Assembly (NCBI GenBank): GCA_014653355.1
Contig: JACWEO010000012.1
Location: forward strand, 1-32,291
DNA: 32,291 bases
Direction: 5' to 3'
Origin: Pelagibacterales bacterium SAG-MED47
GTDB lineage: Bacteria > Pseudomonadota > Alphaproteobacteria > Pelagibacterales > Pelagibacteraceae
Within the stretch, counting starts at the first letter, position 1; each line of letters starts with the position of its first letter. The notes under the pieces were generated by a model, which had not been told where the DNA came from, did no database searches, and saw nothing but the letters and a program-made list of their open reading frames with translations. Below are positions 9,090-17,031 of this stretch, in pieces. A program made the translations under genes and the position numbers.

Positions 9090-10861
9090 GTTCTTATAAA
9101 ATAATAGATCATGAGTATGATGTAGTAGTGCTAGGTGCTGGTGGGTCAGGACTTAGGGCTGCAGTTGGTTTAAGTGAAGCTGGGCTAAAAACTGCATGTA
9201 TTTCTAAAGTATTTCCTACAAGAAGTCATACCTCTGCCGCTCAAGGTGGTATCTCAGCCTCCCTTGGTAATATGGGAGAAGATGACTGGCGTTGGCACAT
9301 GTATGATACGGTTAAGGGAGCAGATTGGTTAGGTGATCAAGATAGTATCGAATATCTCTGTAAAGAGGCACCAAAAGCAGTTATAGAATTAGAAAAGTAT
9401 GGGGTTCCTTTTAGTAGAACAGAGGATGGAAAAATTTATCAAAGACCATTTGGTGGAATGACAAAAAATTATGGTAATGGGATTGTTCAAAGAACTTGTG
9501 CTGCCGCTGATAGAACAGGACATGCAATTTTGCATACTTTATATGGACAAGCTTTAAAACATAAAACAGAATTTTTTATAGAATATTTTGCACTAGATTT
9601 ATTGATGAAGGACGGAGAGTGTAAAGGTCTAATTACATGGAATTTAAACGATGGAACAATTCACAGATTCAGAGCTCACTCAGTAATTATTGCAACGGGT
9701 GGTTATGGTAAAGTTTATTATTCAGCAACATCAGCTCATACTTGTACTGGAGATGGTAATGCTATGGTTTTAAGAGCTGGCTTACCTTTACAAGATATGG
9801 AATTTGTACAATTTCATCCAACTGGGATTTATGGTCATGGTACTTTGATAACAGAAGGTGCAAGAGGTGAAGGAGGTTATCTTACAAATTCTAAAGGTGA
9901 GAGATTTATGGAAAGATATGCACCCAATGCGAAAGATTTAGCATCAAGAGATGTTGTAAGCAGATCTATGTCTATAGAAATCAATGAGGGAAGAGGTGTT
10001 GGTAAAGATCAAGACCATGTCCATTTAAATTTAAGTCACTTAGATAAAGAGATTATAGAAAGTAGACTTCCAGGCATAACTGATGCAGCAAGATTATTTG
10101 CTAATGTAGATATTACTAAAGAACCAATTCCAGTAGTGCCCACTGTTCATTACAACATGGGTGGTATTCCTACTAATTACAAAGGTGAAGTTTTAACTGT
10201 TAATGGTTCAGAAAAAACTGTTCCTGGATTGATGGCAATTGGTGAGGCTGCATGTGTTTCTGTTCATGGAGCTAATAGATTAGGATCAAATTCTTTAATT
10301 GATCTTGTGGTTTTTGGTAGAGCAGCAGCAAAAAGAGCGGCTGAAATTATTAAACCAGGAACACCCCATGAAGAAATTGGAGAGTCCGAAACTCAAAAAT
10401 GTCTTGATAGATTTGATAAGATTAGAAATGCAGATGGGGATATGGGGACAGCAGAACTACGATTATCAATGCAAAAAACAATGCAGTCTAAATGTGCAGT
10501 TTTTAGAACTGAGAAAACTCTTAAAGAGGGAGTAGACGATATACGAAAAACTTATGATTGCCTTAATTCTATGTCTGTTAAGGACAAATCGCTAATATTT
10601 AATACAGATTTAGTTGAGAGTTTAGAATTTGATAATTTGATTAGGCAAGCGGTAGTGACAGTGGATTCAGCTTACCATAGAAAAGAAAGTAGAGGAGCGC
10701 ATGCAAGAGAAGATTTCCCAAAAAGAGATGATAAAAAGTTCATGCAGCATACTTTAGCATGGTGTGATGGTAAGGAGACAAAAATAAGCTATCGAGAGGT
10801 TCATAAAACTACACTAACTAACGAAGTACAGTATTTTCCACCTCAAGAAAGAGTTTATTGA
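9086..10861 (+). CDS. sdhA: succinate dehydrogenase flavoprotein subunit
   Basis: Catalytic subunit of complex II, oxidising succinate to fumarate on the cytoplasmic face of the membrane. Length 591 is normal. The FAD dinucleotide motif [17 protein letters not shown] starts near residue 13; the histidine that carries covalent FAD is in [18 protein letters not shown] (about 48-64); substrate-site elements include [29 protein letters not shown] and the C-terminal [19 protein letters not shown]. The start overlaps sdhD by 4 bases, and the stop (TGA) shares one base with the sdhB ATG. Identification is firm. Confidence 0.98.
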   Translation: MSSYKIIDHEYDVVVLGAGGSGLRAAVGLSEAGLKTACISKVFPTRSHTSAAQGGISASLGNMGEDDWRWHMYDTVKGADWLGDQDSIEYLCKEAPKAVIELEKYGVPFSRTEDGKIYQRPFGGMTKNYGNGIVQRTCAAADRTGHAILHTLYGQALKHKTEFFIEYFALDLLMKDGECKGLITWNLNDGTIHRFRAHSVIIATGGYGKVYYSATSAHTCTGDGNAMVLRAGLPLQDMEFVQFHPTGIYGHGTLITEGARGEGGYLTNSKGERFMERYAPNAKDLASRDVVSRSMSIEINEGRGVGKDQDHVHLNLSHLDKEIIESRLPGITDAARLFANVDITKEPIPVVPTVHYNMGGIPTNYKGEVLTVNGSEKTVPGLMAIGEAACVSVHGANRLGSNSLIDLVVFGRAAAKRAAEIIKPGTPHEEIGESETQKCLDRFDKIRNADGDMGTAELRLSMQKTMQSKCAVFRTEKTLKEGVDDIRKTYDCLNSMSVKDKSLIFNTDLVESLEFDNLIRQAVVTVDSAYHRKESRGAHAREDFPKRDDKKFMQHTLAWCDGKETKISYREVHKTTLTNEVQYFPPQERVY

Positions 10862-11640
10862 TGGTACAGATAAATTTACCTGAAAACTCAAAAATTAAAA
10901 AAGGTAAATATTTTAAAGATAAAACTGGTTCAAAAAATTTAAGAAAAGTTAATATTTATAGATGGGATCCATCTACTGGAGACAATCCTAGACTTGACAC
11001 ATATGAAGTTGACATGGATAACTGTCCTTCAAAAGTATTAGACGTCTTAAATAAGATAAAAAATGAAATAGACTCAACAATTGCTTATAGAAGATCTTGT
11101 GCACATGGTGTTTGTGGTTCTTGTGCAATGAATATGGGTGGAAAAAATGGTTTGGCCTGTACTAAACCTCATTCTGAAATAGATGGTGACTTAGATATTT
11201 ATCCTTTACCTCACTTAAAGGTTAAAAAAGATTTAATTGGTGATTTAGATGGTTTGTATAGACAGTATAAATCTATTGAACCATGGCTTAAATCAAATTC
11301 GAAATCTGAAAAAACAGAAATTTTTCAATCAAAAGAAGACAGAAAAAAACTTGATGGAGCTTATGAATGTATCATGTGTGCGTGCTGTTCTACATCGTGT
11401 CCAAGTTATTGGTGGAATGGTGATAAATACTTAGGTCCTGCTGTTCTTTTACAAGCATATAGATGGATTGTAGATAGTAGAGATGAAGAAAGAGAAGCAA
11501 GATTGAAAAAGGTGGCTGACGAATTAAAACTTTATAGGTGTCATACAATTCTAAATTGCACAAGTGCATGTCCTAAGGGATTGAATCCCGCAAAGGCTAT
11601 TGCTGAAATAAAAAAGATGTTAGCAACAGCTAGTCTTTAA
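10861..11640 (+). CDS. sdhB: succinate dehydrogenase iron-sulfur subunit
   Basis: Electron-transfer subunit linking SdhA to the quinone site. All three clusters are readable: the [2Fe-2S] ligands in [18 protein letters not shown] plus a later cysteine in GLACT; the [4Fe-4S] motif [11 protein letters not shown]; and the [3Fe-4S]/[4Fe-4S] second set in [18 protein letters not shown] start it at the ATG at 10861 (259 residues), which overlaps the sdhA stop as TGATG; a TTG 3 bases earlier would add one residue. The 3' end overlaps the end of the convergent regulator gene by 11 bases, and no clear terminator separates them. Confidence 0.97.
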   Translation: MVQINLPENSKIKKGKYFKDKTGSKNLRKVNIYRWDPSTGDNPRLDTYEVDMDNCPSKVLDVLNKIKNEIDSTIAYRRSCAHGVCGSCAMNMGGKNGLACTKPHSEIDGDLDIYPLPHLKVKKDLIGDLDGLYRQYKSIEPWLKSNSKSEKTEIFQSKEDRKKLDGAYECIMCACCSTSCPSYWWNGDKYLGPAVLLQAYRWIVDSRDEEREARLKKVADELKLYRCHTILNCTSACPKGLNPAKAIAEIKKMLATASL

Positions 11641-12391
11641 ATAATACTTTTTGAAGATTATTGGCAGATGATTGCATAATAGATAAAATTTTTTTGAGAT
11701 CATTAATGTCCTTTCTACTTTTCGCTGTGTGAGTAGATAAACAAAAACATAATTCTTTATTAGAGTTAAATATTGGTATCGATACTCCAACCATCCCGTT
11801 AAACCATTCCTCATCGTCAAAAGCATAACCTTGGTTTTTTATTTTTTTTAATTCTTTTTTAAATCGTGAAATATCTGTTATCGTGTTTTTTGCAGATTTG
11901 GGAGTTTTAATATTTTTGAATATTTGAATTACTTTTTCTTCTTCTATCGAAGATAGATACAATTTTCCTGATGCTGAAGCGTGTAAAGGAAGATGGTCCC
12001 CCGCTTCTAAATTCAGTTGCATTGGCCAATGGAATTCTATTCTATCAAAATAAACGAGTTTTGTTCCAATAGGTATAGATAAACTAACTGTTTCTTCAAT
12101 ATCATTTGTCAATTTTCTCAAGTAAGATCTTCTCAAAGTAAAATTTGGCTCATAAGGTAAACTTTTTAGAATTAGATTCCTAATTTTTGGTCCAGGTAAA
12201 TATTTCTTTGAACTACTTGATACTAAATATTTCTCTTCGCACAAAGTTTCTATATGTCTATAAATTGTAGGTAATGGTATCTTTAATTTATGGGAAATTT
12301 TTTTTGCTGTGAAGTTATCAGGATCAACAACGATTTCCTCAAGTATATTTAATATTCTTCGGGGAGATGTTCTATTGTTTGTATCTGTCAT
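11630..12391 (-). CDS. IclR-family transcriptional regulator
   Basis: A 253-residue IclR-type regulator. An N-terminal winged helix-turn-helix spans about residues 10-65 ([10 protein letters not shown] through [20 protein letters not shown]), followed by the GAF-like effector domain with family features such as [14 protein letters not shown] (the ASASGK motif) and the [17 protein letters not shown] segment near residue 190-206. It lies 25 bases downstream of mmsA on the same strand, so the two are probably one transcript, and it likely controls this cassette from the divergent spacer at 13911-14072. The ligand is unknown; a substrate or product of the neighbouring dehydrogenases or transporter is the natural guess. 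There is no strong Shine-Dalgarno site. Its 3' end overlaps the sdhB end by 11 bases. Confidence 0.92.
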   Translation of the reverse strand: MTDTNNRTSPRRILNILEEIVVDPDNFTAKKISHKLKIPLPTIYRHIETLCEEKYLVSSSSKKYLPGPKIRNLILKSLPYEPNFTLRRSYLRKLTNDIEETVSLSIPIGTKLVYFDRIEFHWPMQLNLEAGDHLPLHASASGKLYLSSIEEEKVIQIFKNIKTPKSAKNTITDISRFKKELKKIKNQGYAFDDEEWFNGMVGVSIPIFNSNKELCFCLSTHTAKSRKDINDLKKILSIMQSSANNLQKVLFKD

Positions 12392-12416
12392 TTTAAGTTA
12401 AATTTTTTTTAAAAAT

Positions 12417-13910
12417 TTAAGATAAAACTGGAATAGTAAACTCAGGTCCTGCATTGTCTTCCACCCAAGTCACAGTTGCTGTTTTGAGTTTAGTATAAAA
12501 TCTTACACCCTCAGGTCCGTGCATTGAATGATCTCCAAATAAAGATCGTTTCCATCCACCAAAACTGTGGTAGGCAACTGGTACAGGTATAGGCACATTT
12601 ACCCCAATCATTCCAATTTTAGCATTTTCAGTAAAGTGTTTTGCAATATTTCCACTTTTAGTAAACACTGCAGCTCCGTTTCCAAGTTCGTGGTCATTAA
12701 CTAAATTCAAAGCTTCTTCATAAGTTTCAGTTGTCATCATACTTAAAACAGGACCAAATATTTCTTCTTTATAAATTCTCATTTCAGGTTTCACATCATC
12801 AAAAATTGTTGGTCCTACAAAGTAACCATTCTCGTATCCCTGTTTTTTGAAATTTCTCCCATCACTTAATAATTTTGCACCCTCTTCTTCTCCAGTATCT
12901 ATATATCCTAAAACTTTTTCAAAATGCGCTTTGTTATTTAAAGGACCAAAATCACTTTTTTCATCAGTATAAGGCCCAACATTTAGCTTAGCTGTTTCTT
13001 CTAATAATTTTTTTTTTATTTTTTCTTTAGTTTGTTTTCCAACACAAACAGCAACAGAAATAGCCATACATCTTTCCCCCGCTGATCCAAAAGCTGAACC
13101 AATGATAGCATCTGTAGTTTTATTTACGTCAGCATCGGGCATAATAACCATATGATTTTTTGCTCCACCTAGTGCTTGTACTCTCTTGTTATTTTTTGTA
13201 CCGGTATGGTAAACATATTCTGCTATAGGAGTTGATCCAACAAAGCTAATGGCCTGAACATCTTTACTCTCTAGTAAAGTATCAACAGCTTCTTTATCTC
13301 CATTCACAACATTTAATACTCCAGGCGGCATACCTGCCTCAATAGCCAATTCTCCAAGTCTAATTGGACAGCTAGGATCTTTCTCTGATGGTTTTAAGAC
13401 AAATGTATTTCCACATGCAATAGCTACTGGATACATCCACATTGGTACCATCGCAGGAAAATTAAATGGAGTAATACCAGCGCAAACTCCCAGTGGTTGC
13501 CTCATAGAGTAAGAATCAACATTAGTTCCTACACTTGTAGAGTGATCTCCTTTTAGTGAGTCAGTTATACCTGTAGCATACTCAACAACTTCAATCCCTC
13601 TTTGAACGGAACCCTTTGCATCAGGAATAGTTTTTCCATGTTGTTCAGAAACCATTACCGCTAAATCTTCCATATTTTTCACTAACAAATCTTTATACTT
13701 TGCTAAAATTCTTGCTCTATTTATTGGAGTAGTTTTAGACCATTTTAAAAAAGCTTTCTTAGAACTCTCTATAGCCATTTCAACGGTTGTTTTACTTGCT
13801 AACTCAACCTCTGCTATCTGTTCGCCAATTGCTGGATTAAAGATAAGACCTTTTCGAGATTTATTATCTGTATAAGTTTTTCCATCTATAAAATGACTAA
13901 CTTTTTTCAT
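12417..13910 (-). CDS. mmsA: (methyl)malonate-semialdehyde dehydrogenase, CoA-acylating
   Basis: Aldehyde dehydrogenase of the MmsA/IolA family: oxidises methylmalonate semialdehyde to propionyl-CoA or malonate semialdehyde to acetyl-CoA, with CO2 release. The 497 residues are full length. The family marks are the catalytic Cys281 in GSAGERCMAISV, GGAKNHMVIMPDAD, FVGSTPIAEYVY, and the C-terminal PVPVAYHSFGGWKRSLFGD; the general-base Glu of ordinary aldehyde dehydrogenases is absent from the LGGAKNH position, as expected for MmsA. A strong AAGGAG site lies 4 bases before the ATG. Valine or inositol catabolism is the textbook role, but pairing with a divergent Fe-type alcohol dehydrogenase suggests a 3-hydroxypropionate or 3-hydroxyacid route resembling DddC; that is inference. 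Confidence 0.94.
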   Translation of the reverse strand: MKKVSHFIDGKTYTDNKSRKGLIFNPAIGEQIAEVELASKTTVEMAIESSKKAFLKWSKTTPINRARILAKYKDLLVKNMEDLAVMVSEQHGKTIPDAKGSVQRGIEVVEYATGITDSLKGDHSTSVGTNVDSYSMRQPLGVCAGITPFNFPAMVPMWMYPVAIACGNTFVLKPSEKDPSCPIRLGELAIEAGMPPGVLNVVNGDKEAVDTLLESKDVQAISFVGSTPIAEYVYHTGTKNNKRVQALGGAKNHMVIMPDADVNKTTDAIIGSAFGSAGERCMAISVAVCVGKQTKEKIKKKLLEETAKLNVGPYTDEKSDFGPLNNKAHFEKVLGYIDTGEEEGAKLLSDGRNFKKQGYENGYFVGPTIFDDVKPEMRIYKEEIFGPVLSMMTTETYEEALNLVNDHELGNGAAVFTKSGNIAKHFTENAKIGMIGVNVPIPVPVAYHSFGGWKRSLFGDHSMHGPEGVRFYTKLKTATVTWVEDNAGPEFTIPVLS

Positions 13911-13914
13911 GTTG

Positions 13915-13920
13915 CTCCTT
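13915..13920 (-). promoter_or_regulatory. ribosome-binding site of mmsA
   Basis: Reads AAGGAG on the minus strand, 4 bases before the mmsA ATG. It is a near-consensus Shine-Dalgarno site, unlike most genes in this window, and it fixes the mmsA start. Confidence 0.7.
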
Positions 13921-14008
13921 TTTATATTTAATTAAAAGTTATACTAGCTTTTTTTTCAATGCAATATTTTATTCCTTAAATGAGAAAAATATTATCAATT
14001 AAAGGTTT

Positions 14009-14019
14009 TCAACTGTTGA
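14009..14019. promoter_or_regulatory. candidate operator palindrome TCAACTGTTGA
   Basis: A perfect 5-bp inverted repeat (TCAAC / GTTGA) around a single central T. It overlaps the first bases of the TTGACT hexamer proposed as -35 of the alcohol dehydrogenase gene, a position suited to repression. The neighbouring IclR protein is the obvious candidate binder. A palindrome this short can arise by chance in AT-rich DNA, so confidence is low. Confidence 0.3.
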
Positions 14020-14045
14020 CTCCTAAAATTACATAAGCTTAGATT
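14016..14045 (+). promoter_or_regulatory. candidate sigma-70 promoter for the Fe-alcohol dehydrogenase/TRAP genes
   Basis: TTGACT at 14016-14021 matches the -35 consensus at 5 of 6 positions if TTGACA is the standard; TAGATT at 14040-14045 follows after 18 bases as a modest -10. The predicted transcript would begin about 20 bases before the TTG start codon and include the GGGGAAGG ribosome-binding site. Confidence 0.4.
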
Positions 14046-14060
14046 AGTCTCATAATTAAA

Positions 14061-14068
14061 GGGGAAGG
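14061..14068 (+). promoter_or_regulatory. ribosome-binding site supporting a TTG start
   Basis: GGGGAAGG, ending 4 bases before the TTG at 14073. It decides the start of the alcohol dehydrogenase gene: the next in-frame ATG is 14 codons later, has no such site, and would remove part of the conserved N-terminal strand. Confidence 0.6.
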
Positions 14069-14072
14069 TAGC

Positions 14073-15254
14073 TTGACAAAAAGAGACAATGTCCGAGTAT
14101 GTGTGCCAAGATATATGCAAATTGGCAAGGGTAGCTTAAACCAACTTCCAGAGATCATAAAAACTTTAGAACCGATAAAATCTTTTTTAATTGTTACTGA
14201 TAAACAAATGGTTGAGTTTGGTTATGTAAAAAAACTTCAAGATATTTTAAGTAAAGCAGGTTTAAAATCTAATATTTTTGATGACACTGTTCCTGACCCT
14301 ACAGATACTGTAGTTTTAAATGGAATTAACTTTTTAGAGAAATTTAAAAATGAAGCTGTAATAGGTTTTGGAGGTGGAAGTCCAATAGATACAGCTAAAG
14401 CCATTGCAGCTATGGCAAAACATAGTAAGAATATTCAAGATTATAAACCACCCTCAACGTTTGATAAACAAGGTCTACCGATTATAGCTATACCCACAAC
14501 AGCTGGCACAGGTTCAGAAGTGACTCATCATTCTGTAATTATAGACTCAAAAAATAATGAAAAAATCTCATGTCGAGGAGAAGGATTTGTTCCAACATGT
14601 GCAATAGTTGATTATGATTTAACTTTATCAAAACCAAGAAGATTAACTATTGATAGTGCTATTGATACTTTAACTCATGGAATAGAAGCATATATCAGTA
14701 AGAAAGCTACATTATTTTCAGACAGAATGGCTTTAGATACTATAAGGCTTGTAACACAAAATATCTATGCGGTTGATAAAGATCCAAAAGACTTGAAAGC
14801 AAGAGAAGGACTAATGCTTGCTGCAACTTTAGGAGGTTTGGCATTTTCAAATGCATCAATATGTTTAGTTCATGGGATGAGCAGACCCTTAGGGAGTAAC
14901 TTTAAGGTACCTCATGGATTAAGTAATGCGATGTTGTTACCTACAATAACTGAATTTTCAATCGATCATGCTAAAAGTAGATATGCTGATTGTAGTAGAG
15001 CTGGAAACTTTTCTTTACCAAATGATGATGATGATATTGCTTGTGAAAAATTAGTTAAAGGTCTTTATAAAATGAATAAAGATTTTGATGTTCCATCTAT
15101 GAAAAAATTTGGGATTGATGAAAAAAATTTTGAGGAGAAACTTAAAAACATGGCTACTGATGCAGAAGTATCTGGAGCGCCTAACCTCAATCCAAGAGTG
15201 CCTTCTGTAAAGGAAATGATAGACCTTTATGGACAAGCATGGAGAGCATTTTAA
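14073..15254 (+). CDS. iron-containing (group III) alcohol dehydrogenase
   Basis: NAD(P)-dependent dehydrogenase of the Fe-ADH superfamily, 393 residues. The nucleotide motif GFGGGSPIDTAKA is at about 98-110 and PTTAGTGSEVTHHSVI follows near 141. The four metal ligands are present: Asp198 and His202 in DTLTHGIEAYIS, His267 in LVHGMSRPLG and His281 in VPHGLSNAMLLP. Its substrate cannot be read from sequence: 4-hydroxybutyrate, 3-hydroxypropionate, 1,3-propanediol-type alcohols or a hydroxyacid-oxoacid transhydrogenase role are all possible. It is divergent from mmsA and 62 bases before dctP, so an imported hydroxyacid may be oxidised here and passed on to MmsA. Start is TTG with a strong ribosome-binding site. 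Confidence 0.92.
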   Translation: MTKRDNVRVCVPRYMQIGKGSLNQLPEIIKTLEPIKSFLIVTDKQMVEFGYVKKLQDILSKAGLKSNIFDDTVPDPTDTVVLNGINFLEKFKNEAVIGFGGGSPIDTAKAIAAMAKHSKNIQDYKPPSTFDKQGLPIIAIPTTAGTGSEVTHHSVIIDSKNNEKISCRGEGFVPTCAIVDYDLTLSKPRRLTIDSAIDTLTHGIEAYISKKATLFSDRMALDTIRLVTQNIYAVDKDPKDLKAREGLMLAATLGGLAFSNASICLVHGMSRPLGSNFKVPHGLSNAMLLPTITEFSIDHAKSRYADCSRAGNFSLPNDDDDIACEKLVKGLYKMNKDFDVPSMKKFGIDEKNFEEKLKNMATDAEVSGAPNLNPRVPSVKEMIDLYGQAWRAF

Positions 15255-15304
15255 TACGAGTTGGAAATGCTTTTACTTAATTAAAATAAACAACTCAAAA
15301 AACA

Positions 15305-15312
15305 GAGAGGGG
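15305..15312 (+). promoter_or_regulatory. ribosome-binding site of dctP
   Basis: GAGAGGGG, 4 bases before the dctP ATG at 15317. One of three strong Shine-Dalgarno sites in the window, all in this cassette; consistent with the high expression usual for periplasmic binding proteins. Confidence 0.6.
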
Positions 15313-15316
15313 AAAA

Positions 15317-16381
15317 ATGAAAAAAATACTTAAAACATCTTTAAGCTTTTTTGCTATTTTTGCATTAGTGATGACTTTTTCACTACAGCAAGTTAATGCA
15401 GCTGAAAAAATAAGATGGAAAGTACAATCTACATTTAACACTGGTTGGCCTGCATTAGGAGATCCTGTTGCACGTTTATCAGATACATTAGATAGAGCGA
15501 CTGATGGTAGAATTAAACTAAAGGTTTATGAACCTGGAAAAATACTTCCACCATTAGAAATCTCACCTTCAATAAGTAAAGGTGACTTACCTGCGGCTTA
15601 TAACTACATGGCATATGACCAAGGAAGAATTCCAGCAGCAGTTTTATTTGCAGCTGTTCCATTTGGAATGGAACCATGGGAATATGCAGCTTGGTGGTTT
15701 GAAGGTGAAGGTGCTAAATTAGCTAATGAAATATATAACAAACAAAATATTCAAGTTTTGTTATGTAGCACTATTGGACCAGAAACAGCTGGTTGGTACA
15801 GAAACCCTATAACAAGTCTAGCTGATCTTAAAGGTTTAAAAATTCGTTTCTCAGGTCTAGGAGGAATGGTTTTAAATGAAATAGGTGCATCTGCTACTTT
15901 GATGGCTGGTGGAGAAATTTTTGCAGCACTAGAAAAAGGAACTCTAGATGCAACTGAATACTCTATGCCCGCTATTGATGAAGTTTTAGGTTTTCATAAA
16001 ATCACTAAGTTCAACCTATTTCCAGGTTGGCACCAAGTATCAACATCAACTCATTTCATGATCAATTTAGATTTATGGAAAAAAATGGGTAAAGCTGACC
16101 AAGCTTTATTCGAGATGGCTTGTACAGCAGCAGCTATGAGAGCAATTACAACTGGTGAATTTTTACAAGGAAAACAAATTGCAAGTTTCCCTTCTAAAGG
16201 TGTAACAGCCGCTAGATTGCCTGATAGTGTATTGAGAGAACTTCAAAAGGTTAGCGCAAGGGTAATGGATGAACAATCTGCTAAAGATGCTGACTTTAAA
16301 AAAGTTTGGAATTCTCAACAAGCATTCATGAAAGAGTATGATGTTTGGCAAAAATGGGGATATTTACCTAGAAACTTTTAG
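15317..16381 (+). CDS. dctP: TRAP transporter substrate-binding protein
   Basis: Periplasmic solute receptor of a tripartite ATP-independent transporter, 354 residues. An N-terminal signal peptide (KK, hydrophobic core about 8-22) ends at VNA, with cleavage expected after Ala28. The mature part begins EKIRWKVQSTFNTGWP and has the family hallmarks LADLKGLKIRFSGLGG, with the conserved carboxylate-binding arginine, and GEIFAALEKGTLDATEYSMP. These traits resemble the subfamily labelled mannitol/chloroaromatic or 2-oxo acid (TakP-like) receptors; a small organic or hydroxy/oxo acid is the likely ligand, but the exact substrate is not readable. A hairpin follows the gene, then the two membrane subunits. 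Confidence 0.94.
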   Translation: MKKILKTSLSFFAIFALVMTFSLQQVNAAEKIRWKVQSTFNTGWPALGDPVARLSDTLDRATDGRIKLKVYEPGKILPPLEISPSISKGDLPAAYNYMAYDQGRIPAAVLFAAVPFGMEPWEYAAWWFEGEGAKLANEIYNKQNIQVLLCSTIGPETAGWYRNPITSLADLKGLKIRFSGLGGMVLNEIGASATLMAGGEIFAALEKGTLDATEYSMPAIDEVLGFHKITKFNLFPGWHQVSTSTHFMINLDLWKKMGKADQALFEMACTAAAMRAITTGEFLQGKQIASFPSKGVTAARLPDSVLRELQKVSARVMDEQSAKDADFKKVWNSQQAFMKEYDVWQKWGYLPRNF

Positions 16382-16413
16382 TATTTAATACTAAAAAAGT
16401 TGATTATAATAAT

Positions 16414-16442
16414 AAAAGCGGCCGGTTTTACCGGCTGCTTTT
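16414..16442 (+). terminator. GC-rich hairpin between dctP and dctQ (attenuating terminator or 3' stabiliser)
   Basis: Inverted repeat with arms AAAAGCGGCCGG (16414-16425) and CCGGCTGCTTTT (16431-16442), loop TTTTA. All 12 positions pair, one as G-U, and a T-rich tail follows (GTTTTT). It stands out in this very AT-rich sequence. Placement after the binding-protein gene and before the permease genes suggests partial termination or mRNA protection that keeps DctP more abundant than DctQM. Confidence 0.75.
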
Positions 16443-16461
16443 GTTTTTAAAGAAAGAATAT

Positions 16462-17031
16462 ATGTCTAAAGATTTTATATCTACTGAAAGTTCTCTTGAT
16501 AAAAAGCTACAGCTTAGGCATACACCTATCACAAAAAAAATTGACAATTTCGTTTTACAAATAGGAGAAATTTTTAATTGGTTATGGGTAATATTAATTG
16601 CAGTCATTATTTTGAATGTAGTTTTAAGATATGTTTTTAAAAACGGGATGATTGAATTAGAGGAATTACAATGGCATCTTTATTGTATTGGTTGGTTAAT
16701 AGGCTTATCCTCAACATATATTGTTGACTCTCATGTAAGAGTTGATGTTTTAAGTGAGAGATTAAGTTATAGAAAAAAATTATGGTTTGAATTGTTTGGT
16801 ATTTTGATTTTGTTTTTACCATTCATAATCCTGGTCCTTTATTATGCTGTTCCTTTTTTTGAATTATCATGGACTTCAAGCGAAAGATCAACATCTGCAA
16901 ATGGTTTACCAGCAAGATGGTTTGTTAAAGGTTTTTTAGTAATTAGTTTTTTTCTACTATTAATTTCTGGTTATTCCAGAATAACAAGAATAGTTGAAAC
17001 ACTTAGATTTGGACTAGAGGATAAAAAATGA
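16462..17031 (+). CDS. dctQ: TRAP transporter small membrane subunit
   Basis: Four-helix small permease subunit of the TRAP transporter, 189 residues from the ATG at 16462. Hydrophobic helices lie at about 32-55, 70-87, 107-128 and 152-173. The WHLYCIGWLIGLSSTYIVDS stretch and the following VRVDVL are typical of DctQ (the R-VDVL after helix two). An in-frame TTG at 16441 would add seven residues but lies inside the right arm and tail of the preceding hairpin and has no ribosome-binding site, so I reject it; AAAGAA lies just before the chosen ATG. The stop overlaps dctM as ATGA. Confidence 0.92.
   Translation: MSKDFISTESSLDKKLQLRHTPITKKIDNFVLQIGEIFNWLWVILIAVIILNVVLRYVFKNGMIELEELQWHLYCIGWLIGLSSTYIVDSHVRVDVLSERLSYRKKLWFELFGILILFLPFIILVLYYAVPFFELSWTSSERSTSANGLPARWFVKGFLVISFFLLLISGYSRITRIVETLRFGLEDKK

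Larger units (their letters stand above)
13911..14072. promoter_or_regulatory. divergent regulatory spacer between mmsA and the Fe-alcohol dehydrogenase
   Basis: At 162 bases this is the longest non-coding stretch in the window, and it must hold promoters for both directions. On the minus side a TATAAC hexamer at 13943-13938 is a possible -10 for mmsA, though no good -35 sits at normal spacing. On the plus side a TTGACT/TAGATT pair is listed separately. A short palindrome near the plus-side -35 could be an operator. Both flanking genes have unusually strong ribosome-binding sites. Confidence 0.6.

Noticed and set aside
11640-11662. AT-rich hairpin (AATAAT-bulge-CTT / AAG-ATTATT) just after the sdhB stop
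   Set aside because: The stem is weak, has a bulge and no T-run follows on the plus strand; it also lies within the coding tail of the convergent regulator gene. Not enough for a terminator call.
12400-12418. Palindrome AAATTTTT...AAAAATTT between mmsA and the regulator gene
   Set aside because: It is made only of A and T and such runs are common here by composition; it gives no convincing terminator.
12417-13910. Reading mmsA as succinate-semialdehyde or betaine-aldehyde dehydrogenase
   Set aside because: The LGGAKNHMVIMPDAD segment and the missing general-base glutamate fit the CoA-acylating MmsA group, not hydrolytic aldehyde dehydrogenases.
15258-15296. GAGTTG ... CAACTC inverted repeat upstream of dctP
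   Set aside because: Six-base arms with a 27-base loop are expected by chance and do not match the operator candidate well enough.
16441-16461. In-frame TTG as an earlier start for dctQ
   Set aside because: It lies in the right arm and tail of the dctP hairpin, has no ribosome-binding site, and would add residues (FLKKEY) not needed by the family; the ATG at 16462 is better.
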